Shown: piece by piece, positions 8,932-17,821 of the stretch
Layout: each line of letters begins with the position of its first letter
Position numbering within the stretch: the stretch's first letter is position 1
Source of the DNA: an uncultured Sulfitobacter sp.
GTDB taxonomy: Bacteria > Pseudomonadota > Alphaproteobacteria > Rhodobacterales > Rhodobacteraceae
Direction of reading: 5' to 3'
DNA: 60,339 bases
Assembly: GCA_937928635.1 (NCBI GenBank)
Contig: CALFWM010000048.1
Span: 144,221-204,559, forward strand
Notes under the pieces: generated by a model
Told to the model about the DNA's origin: nothing
Seen by the model: the letters and a program-made list of their open reading frames with translations, nothing else
The model's database searches: none
Made by a program: the position numbers and the translations under genes

Positions 8932-9954
8932 ATGTCTGATAGCGCTATGAAAAAAGCCGATATCGTGGCGGTTGCAAAGGCGGCCAGGGTATCCATCTCG
9001 ACTGTTTCGCGCAGCTACAATCATCCTGACCTTGTGAAACCCGCGACTCGCAAGAAAATCGACGCCGCGGTGCGCAGGCTTGGCTATATTCGCAACCGGG
9101 CGGCGCAGACGATGCATGGGATAAGGTCCGGCACAATTGGGGTGATTGTGCCCACAATTGACCACGCCATCTTTGCCGAAGTGGTGCAGGCGTTTTCGGA
9201 TGCCGTGGATGCGCAAGGGTTTACCTTGCTAGTGGCTTCACACGGGTATGATCTGGAGCGGGAATACGCGGTGATGCGCAAATTTCTGGAACATCGCGTT
9301 GATGGCATTGCCTTGATCGGGCAGGAACATTCTGCCGAAACCTATCAGTTGCTGGAAAGTCAGGACATCCCGGCGCTGACGATCTGGAACTATGATCGAT
9401 CCTCCCCGATTTCCTGCGTCGGGGCCGACAACCGCAGCGCCGGGCAGGCGGCAGCGGCCCATGTGGTGGGGCTAGGGCACCGGGATATTGGCCTTGTTTT
9501 TCCGCCGCTACAGGGCAATGACCGGGCGCGGGACCGTCGCGATGGCGCTTTGGCCGTACTGCATAAGGCGGGGATTGATGTGCCAACCGCATGGTCCGTC
9601 ACGGCACCCTACAGCATTGCGGATGCCAAGGAGGCTGTGGGCAGGTTGTTTGAAAACCCGCACCAGCCCAGCGTGCTTATCTGTGGCAATGATGTGCTGG
9701 CACAGGGTGCCATTTACGCGGCCATGCGCAGCGGGCTGACCGTGCCGCGCGATCTGTCGGTTATCGGCATTGGCGATTTTAAGGGTTCTCGTGAGATGGA
9801 GCCAAACCTGACCACTGTACGCCTGCCCGCCCGCCGGATTGGCCAGCTTGCCGGGGAACGGCTCGCCCATTCCATCATCCACAGCGAACGCGATGTGTTT
9901 CGGGTGTGCTGTGACATTGAGCTATTGGTGCGCGATACCTGCCGCGCACCTTGA
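8932..9954 (+). CDS. LacI-family transcriptional regulator of the sau/tct operon
   Basis: 340 aa. The N-terminal helix-turn-helix reads DIVAVAKAARVSISTVSRSYN (split across residues 9-29), followed by the hinge RRLGYIRNRAAQTM and a periplasmic-binding-protein-like effector domain starting TIGVIVPTIDHAIFAEV. It is transcribed divergently from the transporter/enzyme operon, as sauR is in Cupriavidus necator. The effector is probably sulfoacetate or a metabolite of it, by inference. No motif suggests PurR-like purine binding. The start ATG at 8932 is the first in frame; one at 8947 is a possible alternative. Confidence 0.88.
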   Translation: MSDSAMKKADIVAVAKAARVSISTVSRSYNHPDLVKPATRKKIDAAVRRLGYIRNRAAQTMHGIRSGTIGVIVPTIDHAIFAEVVQAFSDAVDAQGFTLLVASHGYDLEREYAVMRKFLEHRVDGIALIGQEHSAETYQLLESQDIPALTIWNYDRSSPISCVGADNRSAGQAAAAHVVGLGHRDIGLVFPPLQGNDRARDRRDGALAVLHKAGIDVPTAWSVTAPYSIADAKEAVGRLFENPHQPSVLICGNDVLAQGAIYAAMRSGLTVPRDLSVIGIGDFKGSREMEPNLTTVRLPARRIGQLAGERLAHSIIHSERDVFRVCCDIELLVRDTCRAP

Positions 9955-10010
9955 ACCGGCGTTCGTGTTCCCTATGATACCGCCAATTGAACGTCACAAA
10001 GGACCAGCAG

Positions 10011-10703
10011 ATGTATGTTTTTGACGCCCCCCCACAGGCCAGTCTGGCCGTTTTGGGCAGCGATGCGCGCCTTCCTATCCGGCGCATCTTTTGTGTGGGT
10101 CGCAACTATGCTGCACATGCGGTTGAGATGGGCAAAGACCCGGAACGTGATCCGCCTTTCTTTTTCACCAAGCCTGCGGATGCCGCGTTGGATACACCTT
10201 GCACCATCCCGTATCCGCCACTGACAGATGACCTGCATTACGAGATCGAATTGATCATCGCGATTGGCAAAGGCGGCTCTAACATTGCGGAAAGCGATGT
10301 TTTTGATCACATCTGGGGCGCATCTGTTGGTGTTGATATGACCCGCCGTGATCTGCAGTGGGCCGCAAAGGAAAACGGTCATCCCTGGGACATGGCCAAG
10401 GGGTTTGACTATTCCGCCCCCATCGCGCCGATTGTGCCCATGGCCGACGTGCCAAGCGTTGAAGACGCACGCATCTGGCTGGCGGTGAACAGAGAGATCA
10501 AGCAAGACGCAAACATCTCTCAGCTGACATGGTCTGTGCGCGAACATATCGCGACCCTGTCTCGTGCGGTGACACTGGCCCCAGGTGATATCATCATGAC
10601 CGGCACACCTGCGGGTGTGGGTGCTGTCAATACCGGTGATGTGATCACCGGCGGGGTTGATGGCATCGGAGAGCTTGAAGTAACCATCGGTGCCAAAGCA
10701 TGA
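10011..10703 (+). CDS. Fumarylacetoacetate hydrolase family protein, probable fumarylpyruvate hydrolase
   Basis: 230 aa, the short single-domain FAH form. The metal-binding acids are visible as HYEIELIIAIG (E78, E80) and VGVDMTRRDLQ (D109), with a MTGTPAGVG loop near the C-terminus. Start ATG 10011 is preceded by AAGGA; an in-frame TTG at 9987 lacks a ribosome site. The stop overlaps the start of the next gene, a zeta-class glutathione transferase/isomerase. Hydrolase plus isomerase is the lower gentisate (maleylpyruvate, fumarylpyruvate) or homogentisate route. The ring-cleaving dioxygenase is not in the window. Confidence 0.8.
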   Translation: MYVFDAPPQASLAVLGSDARLPIRRIFCVGRNYAAHAVEMGKDPERDPPFFFTKPADAALDTPCTIPYPPLTDDLHYEIELIIAIGKGGSNIAESDVFDHIWGASVGVDMTRRDLQWAAKENGHPWDMAKGFDYSAPIAPIVPMADVPSVEDARIWLAVNREIKQDANISQLTWSVREHIATLSRAVTLAPGDIIMTGTPAGVGAVNTGDVITGGVDGIGELEVTIGAKA

Positions 10704-11347
10704 GCGGTCTGACGCTGCACAACTACTTTCGCTCGTCCACATCGGTGCGGGTTCGTGCAGCGTTGAACCTCAAAGAGCTGGCGTATGAATACGTCCCCTT
10801 GTCGCTGCTCAAAGGGGAGCAAGCCAGCGCCGAACATCTGGCCCTGAACCCTTCGGGGTTGGTGCCCACACTGGTCACGCCAATGGGGACCGTCCCGCAA
10901 TCCATGGCGATTTTGGAGCTGTTGGAGGAAGTCCATCCAGACCCACCCCTGTTGCCCGGTGATCCGATGGGGCGTGCGCGTGTACGGTCGCTGGCGCAGA
11001 TTGTGGCGGCAGACATTCACCCGGTGAACAACCTGCGCATCCTGCAACATCTGGAGGCCGAGTATGGCGTGGATGCCGCGGGCAAGGCCGCATGGTTCCG
11101 CAGATGGGCCAATGCGGGGATGCACGCGCTGGAAACCCGCCTGTCATCGGAGCCGGATACGGGTGAGTTCTGTCATGGTGACACGGTCGGCATAGCTGAT
11201 CTGTGTCTTTATGCGCAGGTGCTGAACAATGCGCGGTTTGACGTTGATATGACGGCATATCCAACAATCCAACGCATCCATGACAACTGCATGATGGTGC
11301 CCGCGTTGGAAAAAGCGGCCCCTGCCAATCAGCCCGACGCGGTCTGA
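10700..11347 (+). CDS. Maleylpyruvate/maleylacetoacetate isomerase (zeta-class GST)
   Basis: 215 aa, canonical zeta-GST size. The N-terminal active-site motif SSTSVRVR (residues 12-19) resembles the SSCSxRVR signature of maleylacetoacetate isomerases. The thioredoxin-like fold continues with NPSGLVPTL and a cis-proline segment, then a helical C-terminal domain with GDTVGIADLCLYAQV. It isomerises the cis ring-cleavage product with glutathione so that the upstream hydrolase can split it. ATGA overlap with that gene shows coupling. Maleylpyruvate and maleylacetoacetate isomerases cannot be told apart here. Confidence 0.85.
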   Translation: MSGLTLHNYFRSSTSVRVRAALNLKELAYEYVPLSLLKGEQASAEHLALNPSGLVPTLVTPMGTVPQSMAILELLEEVHPDPPLLPGDPMGRARVRSLAQIVAADIHPVNNLRILQHLEAEYGVDAAGKAAWFRRWANAGMHALETRLSSEPDTGEFCHGDTVGIADLCLYAQVLNNARFDVDMTAYPTIQRIHDNCMMVPALEKAAPANQPDAV

Positions 11348-11348
11348 T

Positions 11349-12158
11349 TTACACCCCGTCCCCGGTGGACTTGATGAACTCCAGATAATGTGCGGCAAGT
11401 TCATCCGGGGCATCCCACACGATGGAATGCCCTGCATGGTCTATCGTGACCTCGTGCAAATCCTGAATGCCCTGAAAACTGGGCCGGGCCTGATCTGGAG
11501 GAACCAGAATATCCTGCCCGGCATAAGCCACAAAGGTGGGGCATTTGACCTTTGCAGGCTTGGCGATGGGGCGCAGCAGGCCAAAGGCCTTAATCTGATG
11601 TGCCATGGCATCAACGTTTTGTTTGAAAGGGTAATTCATCGCCGCCAATAGGGCGGTTTCAACATTTTGTGGGTTTTCGAAAAACCCATGTCCAAAAACC
11701 CAAGGGTAAAGCGCGCGCAGCCATAGCTCCTCCCCCTGTGGCGCGCGCCTTATGGCAAGCAACGCCTCAAACGCCGCCAGCGTCCGGGGCAGGCGCACAC
11801 GACCTGACGCAAATACACCGGCGGTGCGGACCCTGTCGGGTGCGCTCACAGCAAGATCCATCGCCAACAAACCGCCCATTGAATGGCCGGCGACGTGAAA
11901 TGGCCCGAGGTCCAGGTGGTCCATTACGGCAAGCGCATCTTGCGTCATCAGCGCCATGCTGGTGTTCGCGTGCCACGGTGTTGTGCGCCCTGTCGTACGA
12001 TTGTCGGGGCGGATCACCGTGAAATGGTCACTGAGTAATGGCGTGAAACCTGCCCAAGTTGCGCTGTCGCTGAGCATGCCAGCCAGCAACAGCAAGGGCG
12101 GGCCACGCCCTTCGATTTCATAGTGCAGGGTCACATCGGGGCGTTTCAGGTCAGGCAT
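11349..12158 (-). CDS. Alpha/beta hydrolase
   Basis: 269 aa. Nucleophile elbow GHSMGG (S93), oxyanion segment LLLLAGMLSD, and a late histidine in DHAGHSIVWDAP near residue 248 form the expected triad. The cap region is short. It is the last gene of a long minus-strand run; its ATG lies inside the end of the P1 peptidase gene (8-base overlap), so both are probably made from the same message. Context suggests hydrolysis of an amide or ester product in the same pathway. Its two stop-adjacent bases separate it from the convergent isomerase gene. Confidence 0.85.
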   Translation of the reverse strand: MPDLKRPDVTLHYEIEGRGPPLLLLAGMLSDSATWAGFTPLLSDHFTVIRPDNRTTGRTTPWHANTSMALMTQDALAVMDHLDLGPFHVAGHSMGGLLAMDLAVSAPDRVRTAGVFASGRVRLPRTLAAFEALLAIRRAPQGEELWLRALYPWVFGHGFFENPQNVETALLAAMNYPFKQNVDAMAHQIKAFGLLRPIAKPAKVKCPTFVAYAGQDILVPPDQARPSFQGIQDLHEVTIDHAGHSIVWDAPDELAAHYLEFIKSTGDGV

Positions 12159-13140
12159 TCAGGCTGCTCCAGCAGGGTATCAGATCATCAGGTGCTGGGG
12201 TGGCGGCGTAAACCCCACGGGCAATCGCGCGTGCCAAACACAGTGACGCAGCATGGCCAATCAACATCGGATCACCAACCGGCCCAGACCCTGTGCTGAG
12301 CGCAAAGACAAGATCACCATCATGGGGCGTATGTGCGGGCACAATCGCGCGTGCTATTCCGTCATGGGCCGCAATCGACACGCGGTGGCATTCTGCTTTT
12401 GTGAGAGCCGCATTGGTTGCCACAATCGCAATCGTCGTACTTTCGCGTGGTGACATCGCCTTTGTCTTGCGGCTTTCTGTAGACAGGCCAAGGCCACTGG
12501 CCGGATCAACGCCTGCACCGCCAAATTCGCGCCCCTGTTCAAAAGGTGCCGCATAAAAATGCAGATCCCCCGGCGTTGTGACAGCCCCCACGGGGTTCAC
12601 AGCGACAAGGGCGCCAACCATTGTGCCGTCTGGCAATTCAAGCGACGCAGAGCCAAGGCCGCCCTTGAGCATCGCGCTCATCGCGCCTGTGCCCGCCCCT
12701 ACGGTGCCAATGTCAAATGCTGTGGTTGCGGCGTCATAGGCTTGCCGCCCCAGAGCCGCATAGGGGTTTTGATCCCAATCTTTTTGCCCACCGTTCAGCA
12801 GGTCAAACAAGATGGCGCCCGGCACCAAAGGGATTGTTGCTGTGCCTACCTGAAACCCACGCCCCGCTGCGCGCAAACCTGCAACCACACCGGAGCAGGC
12901 ATCGAGCCCAAAAGCTGATCCGCCTGATAGGACCAGTGCATCAACCGCAGATACAGATTTATCTGGTGCTAGCAGGTCTGTCTCCCGCGTCCCGGGCGCA
13001 CCCCCCATCACGTGCATAGAAGCTGTAAATGGGGCATCGCCCAACACAACTGTCGTGCCGGATTTGAGGGTGTCATCCTGTGCGTTGCCAACCCGCAGGC
13101 CGGGCACATCGGTGATCAGGTTTTTAGGGCCTACGCGCAT
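12151..13140 (-). CDS. P1-family N-terminal nucleophile peptidase/amidase (DmpA/NylC-like)
   Basis: 329 aa. The conserved N-terminal block NLITDVPGLRVGNA, the GGSAFGLDA loop (residues 73-81) and AVNPVGAV are typical of the DmpA/BapA/NylC fold. Residues 234-236 (STT, followed by IAIVATNA) mark the autocleavage site where an internal Ser or Thr becomes the N-terminal nucleophile. Members cleave D-amino acid amides, beta-peptides or aminohexanoate oligomers. It is preceded by a 30-bp element also found before the M20 deacylase at 23 kb, and overlaps the next hydrolase by 8 bases. Physiological substrate unknown. Confidence 0.85.
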   Translation of the reverse strand: MRVGPKNLITDVPGLRVGNAQDDTLKSGTTVVLGDAPFTASMHVMGGAPGTRETDLLAPDKSVSAVDALVLSGGSAFGLDACSGVVAGLRAAGRGFQVGTATIPLVPGAILFDLLNGGQKDWDQNPYAALGRQAYDAATTAFDIGTVGAGTGAMSAMLKGGLGSASLELPDGTMVGALVAVNPVGAVTTPGDLHFYAAPFEQGREFGGAGVDPASGLGLSTESRKTKAMSPRESTTIAIVATNAALTKAECHRVSIAAHDGIARAIVPAHTPHDGDLVFALSTGSGPVGDPMLIGHAASLCLARAIARGVYAATPAPDDLIPCWSSLNA

Positions 13141-13158
13141 GGGATCGCCTGTTGTATC

Positions 13159-13188
13159 TGTGGGATTGAGTTTAAGGGAAGGGTGAAA
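13159..13188 (-). promoter_or_regulatory. 30-bp conserved upstream element, copy 1
   Basis: On the minus strand it begins TTTCACCCTTCC, has two variable bases, then TAAACTCAATCCCACA. It matches 23252-23281 at 28 of 30 positions, in the same orientation. It starts at the base after the cupin stop codon and ends 18 bases before the P1 peptidase ATG. It is probably a promoter or activator site; TAAACT could be a -10 hexamer, but no -35 is apparent. Confidence 0.65.
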
Positions 13189-13539
13189 TTAAAGGTGTGG
13201 TTTGGCGGAGGCCGTGGCCAGATCACCCGTGTTGGGCTCTCCTTTTGGTTCTATGAGCAGCACTTCGCATTCCTTGTCGGCGCGGGGACGATGGGTGACG
13301 CCTTGAGGCACCACAAATATCTCGCCTGTGCGTACGGCGTGCGACTCTCCTTGCAAGTCCATCACCATTTCACCCCTGAGAACGAGAAAAAAATCATCGG
13401 TGTTCTCGTGCAGATGATAGGGAAATTCGCCCTGAAATTTTACGACCATGATGTCGTTTCCGTTGTAGGCGGCAATGACGTGCGGATCCCAATGGGTGCT
13501 GATCTGCGCAAGTTTTTCGGCGAGGTTAATTGGGGTCAT
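13189..13539 (-). CDS. Small cupin-domain protein
   Basis: 116 aa single cupin. The metal-ligand pattern is partly visible as YHLHENTDDFFLVLRGE (two His and downstream acid) and, in the second motif, PQGVTHRP. It may be a metal enzyme, such as an isomerase or dioxygenase, or a sensor. Its ATG overlaps the stop of the upstream hydrolase (ATGA), so it belongs to the transporter-hydrolase operon. The 30-bp element follows its stop directly. No specific substrate can be assigned. Confidence 0.8.
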   Translation of the reverse strand: MTPINLAEKLAQISTHWDPHVIAAYNGNDIMVVKFQGEFPYHLHENTDDFFLVLRGEMVMDLQGESHAVRTGEIFVVPQGVTHRPRADKECEVLLIEPKGEPNTGDLATASAKPHL

Positions 13540-14393
13540 ACAGGGGCCTTTTGGATAAAGTCACGCAAATGGGTAAAAAAACGCTCGGATTGGTCATTTT
13601 CCAACATGTGACCCGCGTTTTTCAGGGTGTGGTGTGTCACCTCTGCCTGGGTCAGATGATCGACGATAACCTTGCTAAACTGAAGTGGCATCATCGGGTC
13701 GTGGCTGCCGGACAAAACCAGCGTCGGACAGGTGATGCGCGCAAGTGCGTTGCGAAAATCCAACTGGCCCATTTCGTTGCCGGGGCCGTTGAAGTGCATG
13801 GCGACCGGGTTTTTTACAGTCAAGCGGGCCATCACATCAGGGCTTGGACCTTTGACGGAATAATGCGGCAGGCACTTTTCAAAATAGGCCTTGCGCCGTT
13901 CAGGGGTTGGCGCGCTCCAATAGGTGCGGGCGGTTGTGCCAGCCTCCGCTCCTCCGATGCGCGTAAATGCGTCGCAGATCACTTCAAAATCCACTTTTGC
14001 GGACGTTGCAGCAAGGATCAGCGCGTTTGGGACGTCGGGGTACTTTGTCGCAAAGGCCTGTGCGACAAAGCCGCCAAAAGACGCGCCATAGATGATCGGC
14101 TTGGGGATGCCTAATGTGTCGATCAGGCGTGCAAGGTCATCTGCCCATTGATCCAAGGTCCATAACGCGGGGTCTCCATCCTCGCTGCGCCCATTGCCGC
14201 GGTGATCAAGGTAGATGATTTGTACCAGATCAGAGAGTTGGGAAAAGCCGGGTTTGTAAATTGAATGATCCGCGCCGGGGCCGCCATGCAGCAGGATTAG
14301 AGACTGTTTTTCGCGTAAGAGAGGGCCGTCTGGCACAAGGCCGGGCCCCTCAATATCAACATATAGCCGGACGCCGTTAACCCGGATGTGCAT
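13536..14393 (-). CDS. Alpha/beta hydrolase, proline iminopeptidase-like
   Basis: 285 aa. HGGPG (residues 36-40) and DHRGNGRS (63-70) are the oxyanion and downstream motifs typical of prolyl iminopeptidases and tricorn-associated aminopeptidases. The nucleophile elbow is GASFGG (S105). Two ATGs are six bases apart; AGGAG is seven bases before the second, which was chosen (14393). The start lies inside the last codons of the ABC ATPase gene, so it is coupled to peptide-type uptake. Likely acts on an imported peptide or amide in the cytoplasm; no signal peptide is seen. Confidence 0.82.
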   Translation of the reverse strand: MHIRVNGVRLYVDIEGPGLVPDGPLLREKQSLILLHGGPGADHSIYKPGFSQLSDLVQIIYLDHRGNGRSEDGDPALWTLDQWADDLARLIDTLGIPKPIIYGASFGGFVAQAFATKYPDVPNALILAATSAKVDFEVICDAFTRIGGAEAGTTARTYWSAPTPERRKAYFEKCLPHYSVKGPSPDVMARLTVKNPVAMHFNGPGNEMGQLDFRNALARITCPTLVLSGSHDPMMPLQFSKVIVDHLTQAEVTHHTLKNAGHMLENDQSERFFTHLRDFIQKAPV

Positions 14394-15993
14394 GTGCATG
14401 CTCCTGCTCGACAGAGGGTAACATTCGTGCGGCCGCGATTAAGTCGCGCGTGTAGGGATGCCGTGGTGATTGAAAGACATCTTCGGTTGGGCCGTCCTCA
14501 ACAATTTCCCCGGATTTCATCACCAGCACGCGGTCCGTGATGGTGCGGACAACTGACAGGTCATGGGAGATGAACAGGTAGCTGAGCGCATAAGCCTCAC
14601 AAAGGTCTGCCAACAGGTCGAGGATTTGGGCGCGCACAGAAACATCCAGCGCGCTGACGGCTTCATCAAACAAGATCAACTCGGGTTTGATGATCAATGC
14701 GCGGGCGATGGCAATGCGCTGGCGCTGCCCGCCAGAAAACTCGTGGATGTATTTCTGCGCGTCGGCGGGGCTAAGGCCAATGGCGATCAGTGCCTCATCA
14801 ATTGCTTTGGCCCGGGCAGCCCCGGCTGGCGGATCAGGCAGCAGATAAAAAGGTTCGGTGATCAGGCGATCCACGCGGTGGCGCGGGTTAAAGCTGCCGT
14901 AGGGGTCCTGAAACACGACCTGCATTTTGCGGCGCACATTCAGGTTGGGTTTGGTGTCGGTGAAAACAGGCGCGCCGTTAAGCGTGATCGTGCCGGATTG
15001 TACCTGCTCCAAGCCCAAAATTGCCCGTGTTAGGGCCGATTTTCCGCAACCGGATTCTCCGACAAGGCCCAGCCGCTCCCCACGTTGTAGATCGAAAGAG
15101 ACGTTGTTGACCGCGCGGAAATGACCGGGGGCACCGAACAGGGTCTTGCGTGGCAATTTGTAGTCGCGGGTGACGTTTTCGACGTTGAGCAGTGGCTGCG
15201 GGGAAGGGGCTTCGGGCAGAGAGACTTGATGCGCTGAGGCTTCAAACAGCATCTTGGTGTAGGGATGTGTCATGTGGGTGAGCAGGTGCTTGGTCTCCCC
15301 CTGCTCCACCACCTCACCTTGGCGCATCACGACGATCCGATCCGCCATATCCGCCACAACGGCCAGATCATGCGTGATCATCAACAGGCCCATGCCGTCC
15401 TCTTTCGCGAGGGTTTTCAACAGGTCGAGGATTTGCGCCTGTGTCGTCACATCAAGGGCGGTGGTGGGTTCATCTGCGATCAGCAGGCGAGGGTGGCGCG
15501 CAATGGCCATGGCGATCACAACACGCTGGCGTTGGCCCCCCGACAGCTCATGGGGAAAGCGTGACAGCGGAAACTGATCGCCGGGTAGGCCAACGCGGGT
15601 CAGTGTCTTTGCCGCACGTGTTTCCGCCTCAACCCGGCCAAGGGCAGGGTTATGGATGCGGATGGCCTCGGCAACCTGACGGCCAATGGTATGCAGCGGG
15701 TTGAGTGCGGTCATAGGCTCTTGGAAAACCATGCCAACCTCATTGCCGCGCAGCTTGCAAAGCGCCGCCTCGTCTAGCTGTGTCAGATCCTTGCCCCTGA
15801 GCATGATCTGGCCTGTGGTATGCGCGCCTTTGGGCAAAAGCTGCATCGTGGCGAGGGCGGTCATGGATTTGCCGGAGCCGCTTTCTCCCGTGATGGCGAC
15901 AATCTCCCCTGTCTCGATGGCGAGCGATACGTCGTGTAGAATCTCGGTTTCATAGATCGAAAGCGATAGATTGGAGATTTCAAGCAAGCTCAT
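14377..15993 (-). CDS. Fused dual ATP-binding protein of a Dpp/Opp-type ABC transporter (DppD-DppF)
   Basis: 538 aa with two complete nucleotide-binding domains. Walker A motifs are GESGSGKS (36-43) and GESGCGKS (near 320); ABC signatures are LSGGQRQR and FSGGQRQR; Walker B segments end in [11 protein letters not shown] and [12 protein letters not shown]. Such fusions (GsiA/YejF type) replace separate D and F subunits in many peptide, glutathione and opine transporters. Start ATG 15993 overlaps the stop of the permease gene (ATGA). A longer open frame upstream to 16152 only shadows that permease. Confidence 0.93.
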   Translation of the reverse strand: MSLLEISNLSLSIYETEILHDVSLAIETGEIVAITGESGSGKSMTALATMQLLPKGAHTTGQIMLRGKDLTQLDEAALCKLRGNEVGMVFQEPMTALNPLHTIGRQVAEAIRIHNPALGRVEAETRAAKTLTRVGLPGDQFPLSRFPHELSGGQRQRVVIAMAIARHPRLLIADEPTTALDVTTQAQILDLLKTLAKEDGMGLLMITHDLAVVADMADRIVVMRQGEVVEQGETKHLLTHMTHPYTKMLFEASAHQVSLPEAPSPQPLLNVENVTRDYKLPRKTLFGAPGHFRAVNNVSFDLQRGERLGLVGESGCGKSALTRAILGLEQVQSGTITLNGAPVFTDTKPNLNVRRKMQVVFQDPYGSFNPRHRVDRLITEPFYLLPDPPAGAARAKAIDEALIAIGLSPADAQKYIHEFSGGQRQRIAIARALIIKPELILFDEAVSALDVSVRAQILDLLADLCEAYALSYLFISHDLSVVRTITDRVLVMKSGEIVEDGPTEDVFQSPRHPYTRDLIAAARMLPSVEQEHAHAHPG

Positions 15994-16805
15994 GTACGTG
16001 CCACCCTTAAACGGGGGTCCAGATAATCCCGCAATCCGTCCCCCATCAGGTTCAGGCCCAAAACCGTCAGAATAATCGCAAATCCTGGCATTAGAGCCAT
16101 ATGTGGAGAAATGCTGACCAGTGTTTGGGCATCCGCCAACATCCGTCCCCAAGACGGCAGCGGCGGCTGTGCGCCAAGGCCGACGTAGCTAAGCCCGGCC
16201 TCCGCCAGAATGCCCAGTGAAAACTGGATGGTGCCCTGTACGATCAGCAGATTGGTGACGTTGGGCAGGATATGTTCCACCGATATGCGCGCGGCGGACT
16301 TGCCGGCGACGCGGGCCGCCATAATGAATTCGCGCTGCCATAGGGACAATGCGGCCCCCCGCGTGATCCGGGCAAAGACGGGGATGTTAAAGATGCCAAT
16401 CGCAATGATCGCATTGATCGCGCCTGCCCCAAAGATTGCGGTGATCAGGATGGCTATGACGAGGAAAGGAAAGGCAAACACGAGATCATTCCCGCGCATG
16501 ATCAACTCATCCAGCCAAGACCCGGACCGTGCCGCCGCCCAGAGGCCCAGCGGAATGCCCAGCCCCATGCCAATGCCCACAGCGACCAGCGCCACCGCAA
16601 TTGATGTGCGCGCACCGACCATGATCATGCTCAGAATATCGCGGCCAAAGTGATCTGTGCCCAACAGGTGGGTGCCATTGGGTGGTTGTAGTTTGTTGGG
16701 GATATCAAGCACGCTATGATCATAGGGTGTCCAGAAAAAGCTGACCAAGGCGGCGAGGATAAACACCGCGCACAGTGTGCCGCCGATAATCAGATTGCGC
16801 CTCAT
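15990..16805 (-). CDS. Peptide-type ABC transporter permease (DppC family)
   Basis: 271 aa. N-terminal transmembrane anchor, a periplasmic loop with LGTDHFGRDILS (the DppC signature) and five further hydrophobic segments including the EAA-loop region (GKSAARISVEHILPNV). It pairs with the DppB-type permease encoded just upstream, with which it overlaps by four bases, and with the fused ATPase downstream. Substrate specificity lies mainly in the binding protein at 19-20.5 kb. Confidence 0.93.
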   Translation of the reverse strand: MRRNLIIGGTLCAVFILAALVSFFWTPYDHSVLDIPNKLQPPNGTHLLGTDHFGRDILSMIMVGARTSIAVALVAVGIGMGLGIPLGLWAAARSGSWLDELIMRGNDLVFAFPFLVIAILITAIFGAGAINAIIAIGIFNIPVFARITRGAALSLWQREFIMAARVAGKSAARISVEHILPNVTNLLIVQGTIQFSLGILAEAGLSYVGLGAQPPLPSWGRMLADAQTLVSISPHMALMPGFAIILTVLGLNLMGDGLRDYLDPRLRVART

Positions 16806-17749
16806 GTGCGTAACCTCAGGCGGGGGTCAACGGCGGCGTAGGCCAGATCAACGATAAAGTTTACGACGATCACAGAGAACACCAGCAACATGACCACGGA
16901 TTCCACCACAATCAGATCGCGCGCAGAGATGGATTGAAACACCAACCGACCCAGACCCGGCAGATAAAACACCTGCTCAATAATGATCGACCCCGCCAGC
17001 AAAAATGAAAACTGCAACCCGATGATGGTCAACACCGGGATCAATGCATTGCGCAACCCATGCCGCCACAAGGCTTGTCGCGCCGACAGCCCTTTGGCAC
17101 GGGCGGTACGCATGAAATCTTCGCCCAGAACATCCAGCAAAGATGACCGCATGACACGCGCAAGGATTGCGGCCTGAGGTAGGGCCAATGCAACAGCCGG
17201 GAGCGTGAGGGCATGCAGACCTGCCCAAAACCCCCGATCCCAGCCCACAAATCCGCCGGCGGCAAACCAGCGCAGGTTGATCGCAAAGATCAGCACCAGC
17301 ATCATGGCAAACCAGAAATTAGGCACCGCCACGCCCAATTGCGTCGCACCCATCATGCCGATATCGCCAGCCCTCCCCCGACGCGAGGCCGCATAGATTC
17401 CGGCGGGAAATGCAATCAATGTGCTGAGGGCCAAGGCATAGAGCGCCAGTGGTAAGGACACCCACAGGCGCTGGGCGATAATGTCAGCCACAGGCGTGCG
17501 ATAGGTGTAAGATGTGCCAAAGTCCCCACTCAGCAACCCGCCAACCCAGGCCAGATACCTCTGCCCCTTGGATAGGTCCAACCCCAGCTCCGCCCGCAAG
17601 GCGGCGAGTGTTTCAGGTTGTGCGTTGATGCCCAACATGAACGATGCAGGATCACCCGGCGCAACCTCAATGACAAAGAAAATCACCAGTGACGCGACGG
17701 TCAGGCTGATCACCAGTGACAGCAGGCGTTTGAGGGCATAGCGAAGCAT
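16802..17749 (-). CDS. Peptide-type ABC transporter permease (DppB family)
   Basis: 315 aa. MLRYALKRLLSLVISL is the typical DppB first membrane helix, followed by VIEVAPGDPASFMLG, then the LRAELGLD and SGDFGTSY motifs of this family. About six helices are predicted. The frame continues to 17884, but residues before ATG 17749 do not look like DppB and would overlap the divergent amidohydrolase gene. No good ribosome site precedes the ATG. It opens the run dppB-dppC-dppDF-hydrolase-cupin. It is divergent from the histone-deacetylase family gene, 72 bases away, and the cognate binding protein lies beyond that gene. Confidence 0.9.
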   Translation of the reverse strand: MLRYALKRLLSLVISLTVASLVIFFVIEVAPGDPASFMLGINAQPETLAALRAELGLDLSKGQRYLAWVGGLLSGDFGTSYTYRTPVADIIAQRLWVSLPLALYALALSTLIAFPAGIYAASRRGRAGDIGMMGATQLGVAVPNFWFAMMLVLIFAINLRWFAAGGFVGWDRGFWAGLHALTLPAVALALPQAAILARVMRSSLLDVLGEDFMRTARAKGLSARQALWRHGLRNALIPVLTIIGLQFSFLLAGSIIIEQVFYLPGLGRLVFQSISARDLIVVESVVMLLVFSVIVVNFIVDLAYAAVDPRLRLRT

Positions 17750-17821
17750 CTGTGAAAGGGTAGGCGGCTGTGGCGGGGGCGTCCAGTGGGCTTTCGCATC
17801 AGGTCGGTCTAGGTATGGGCC

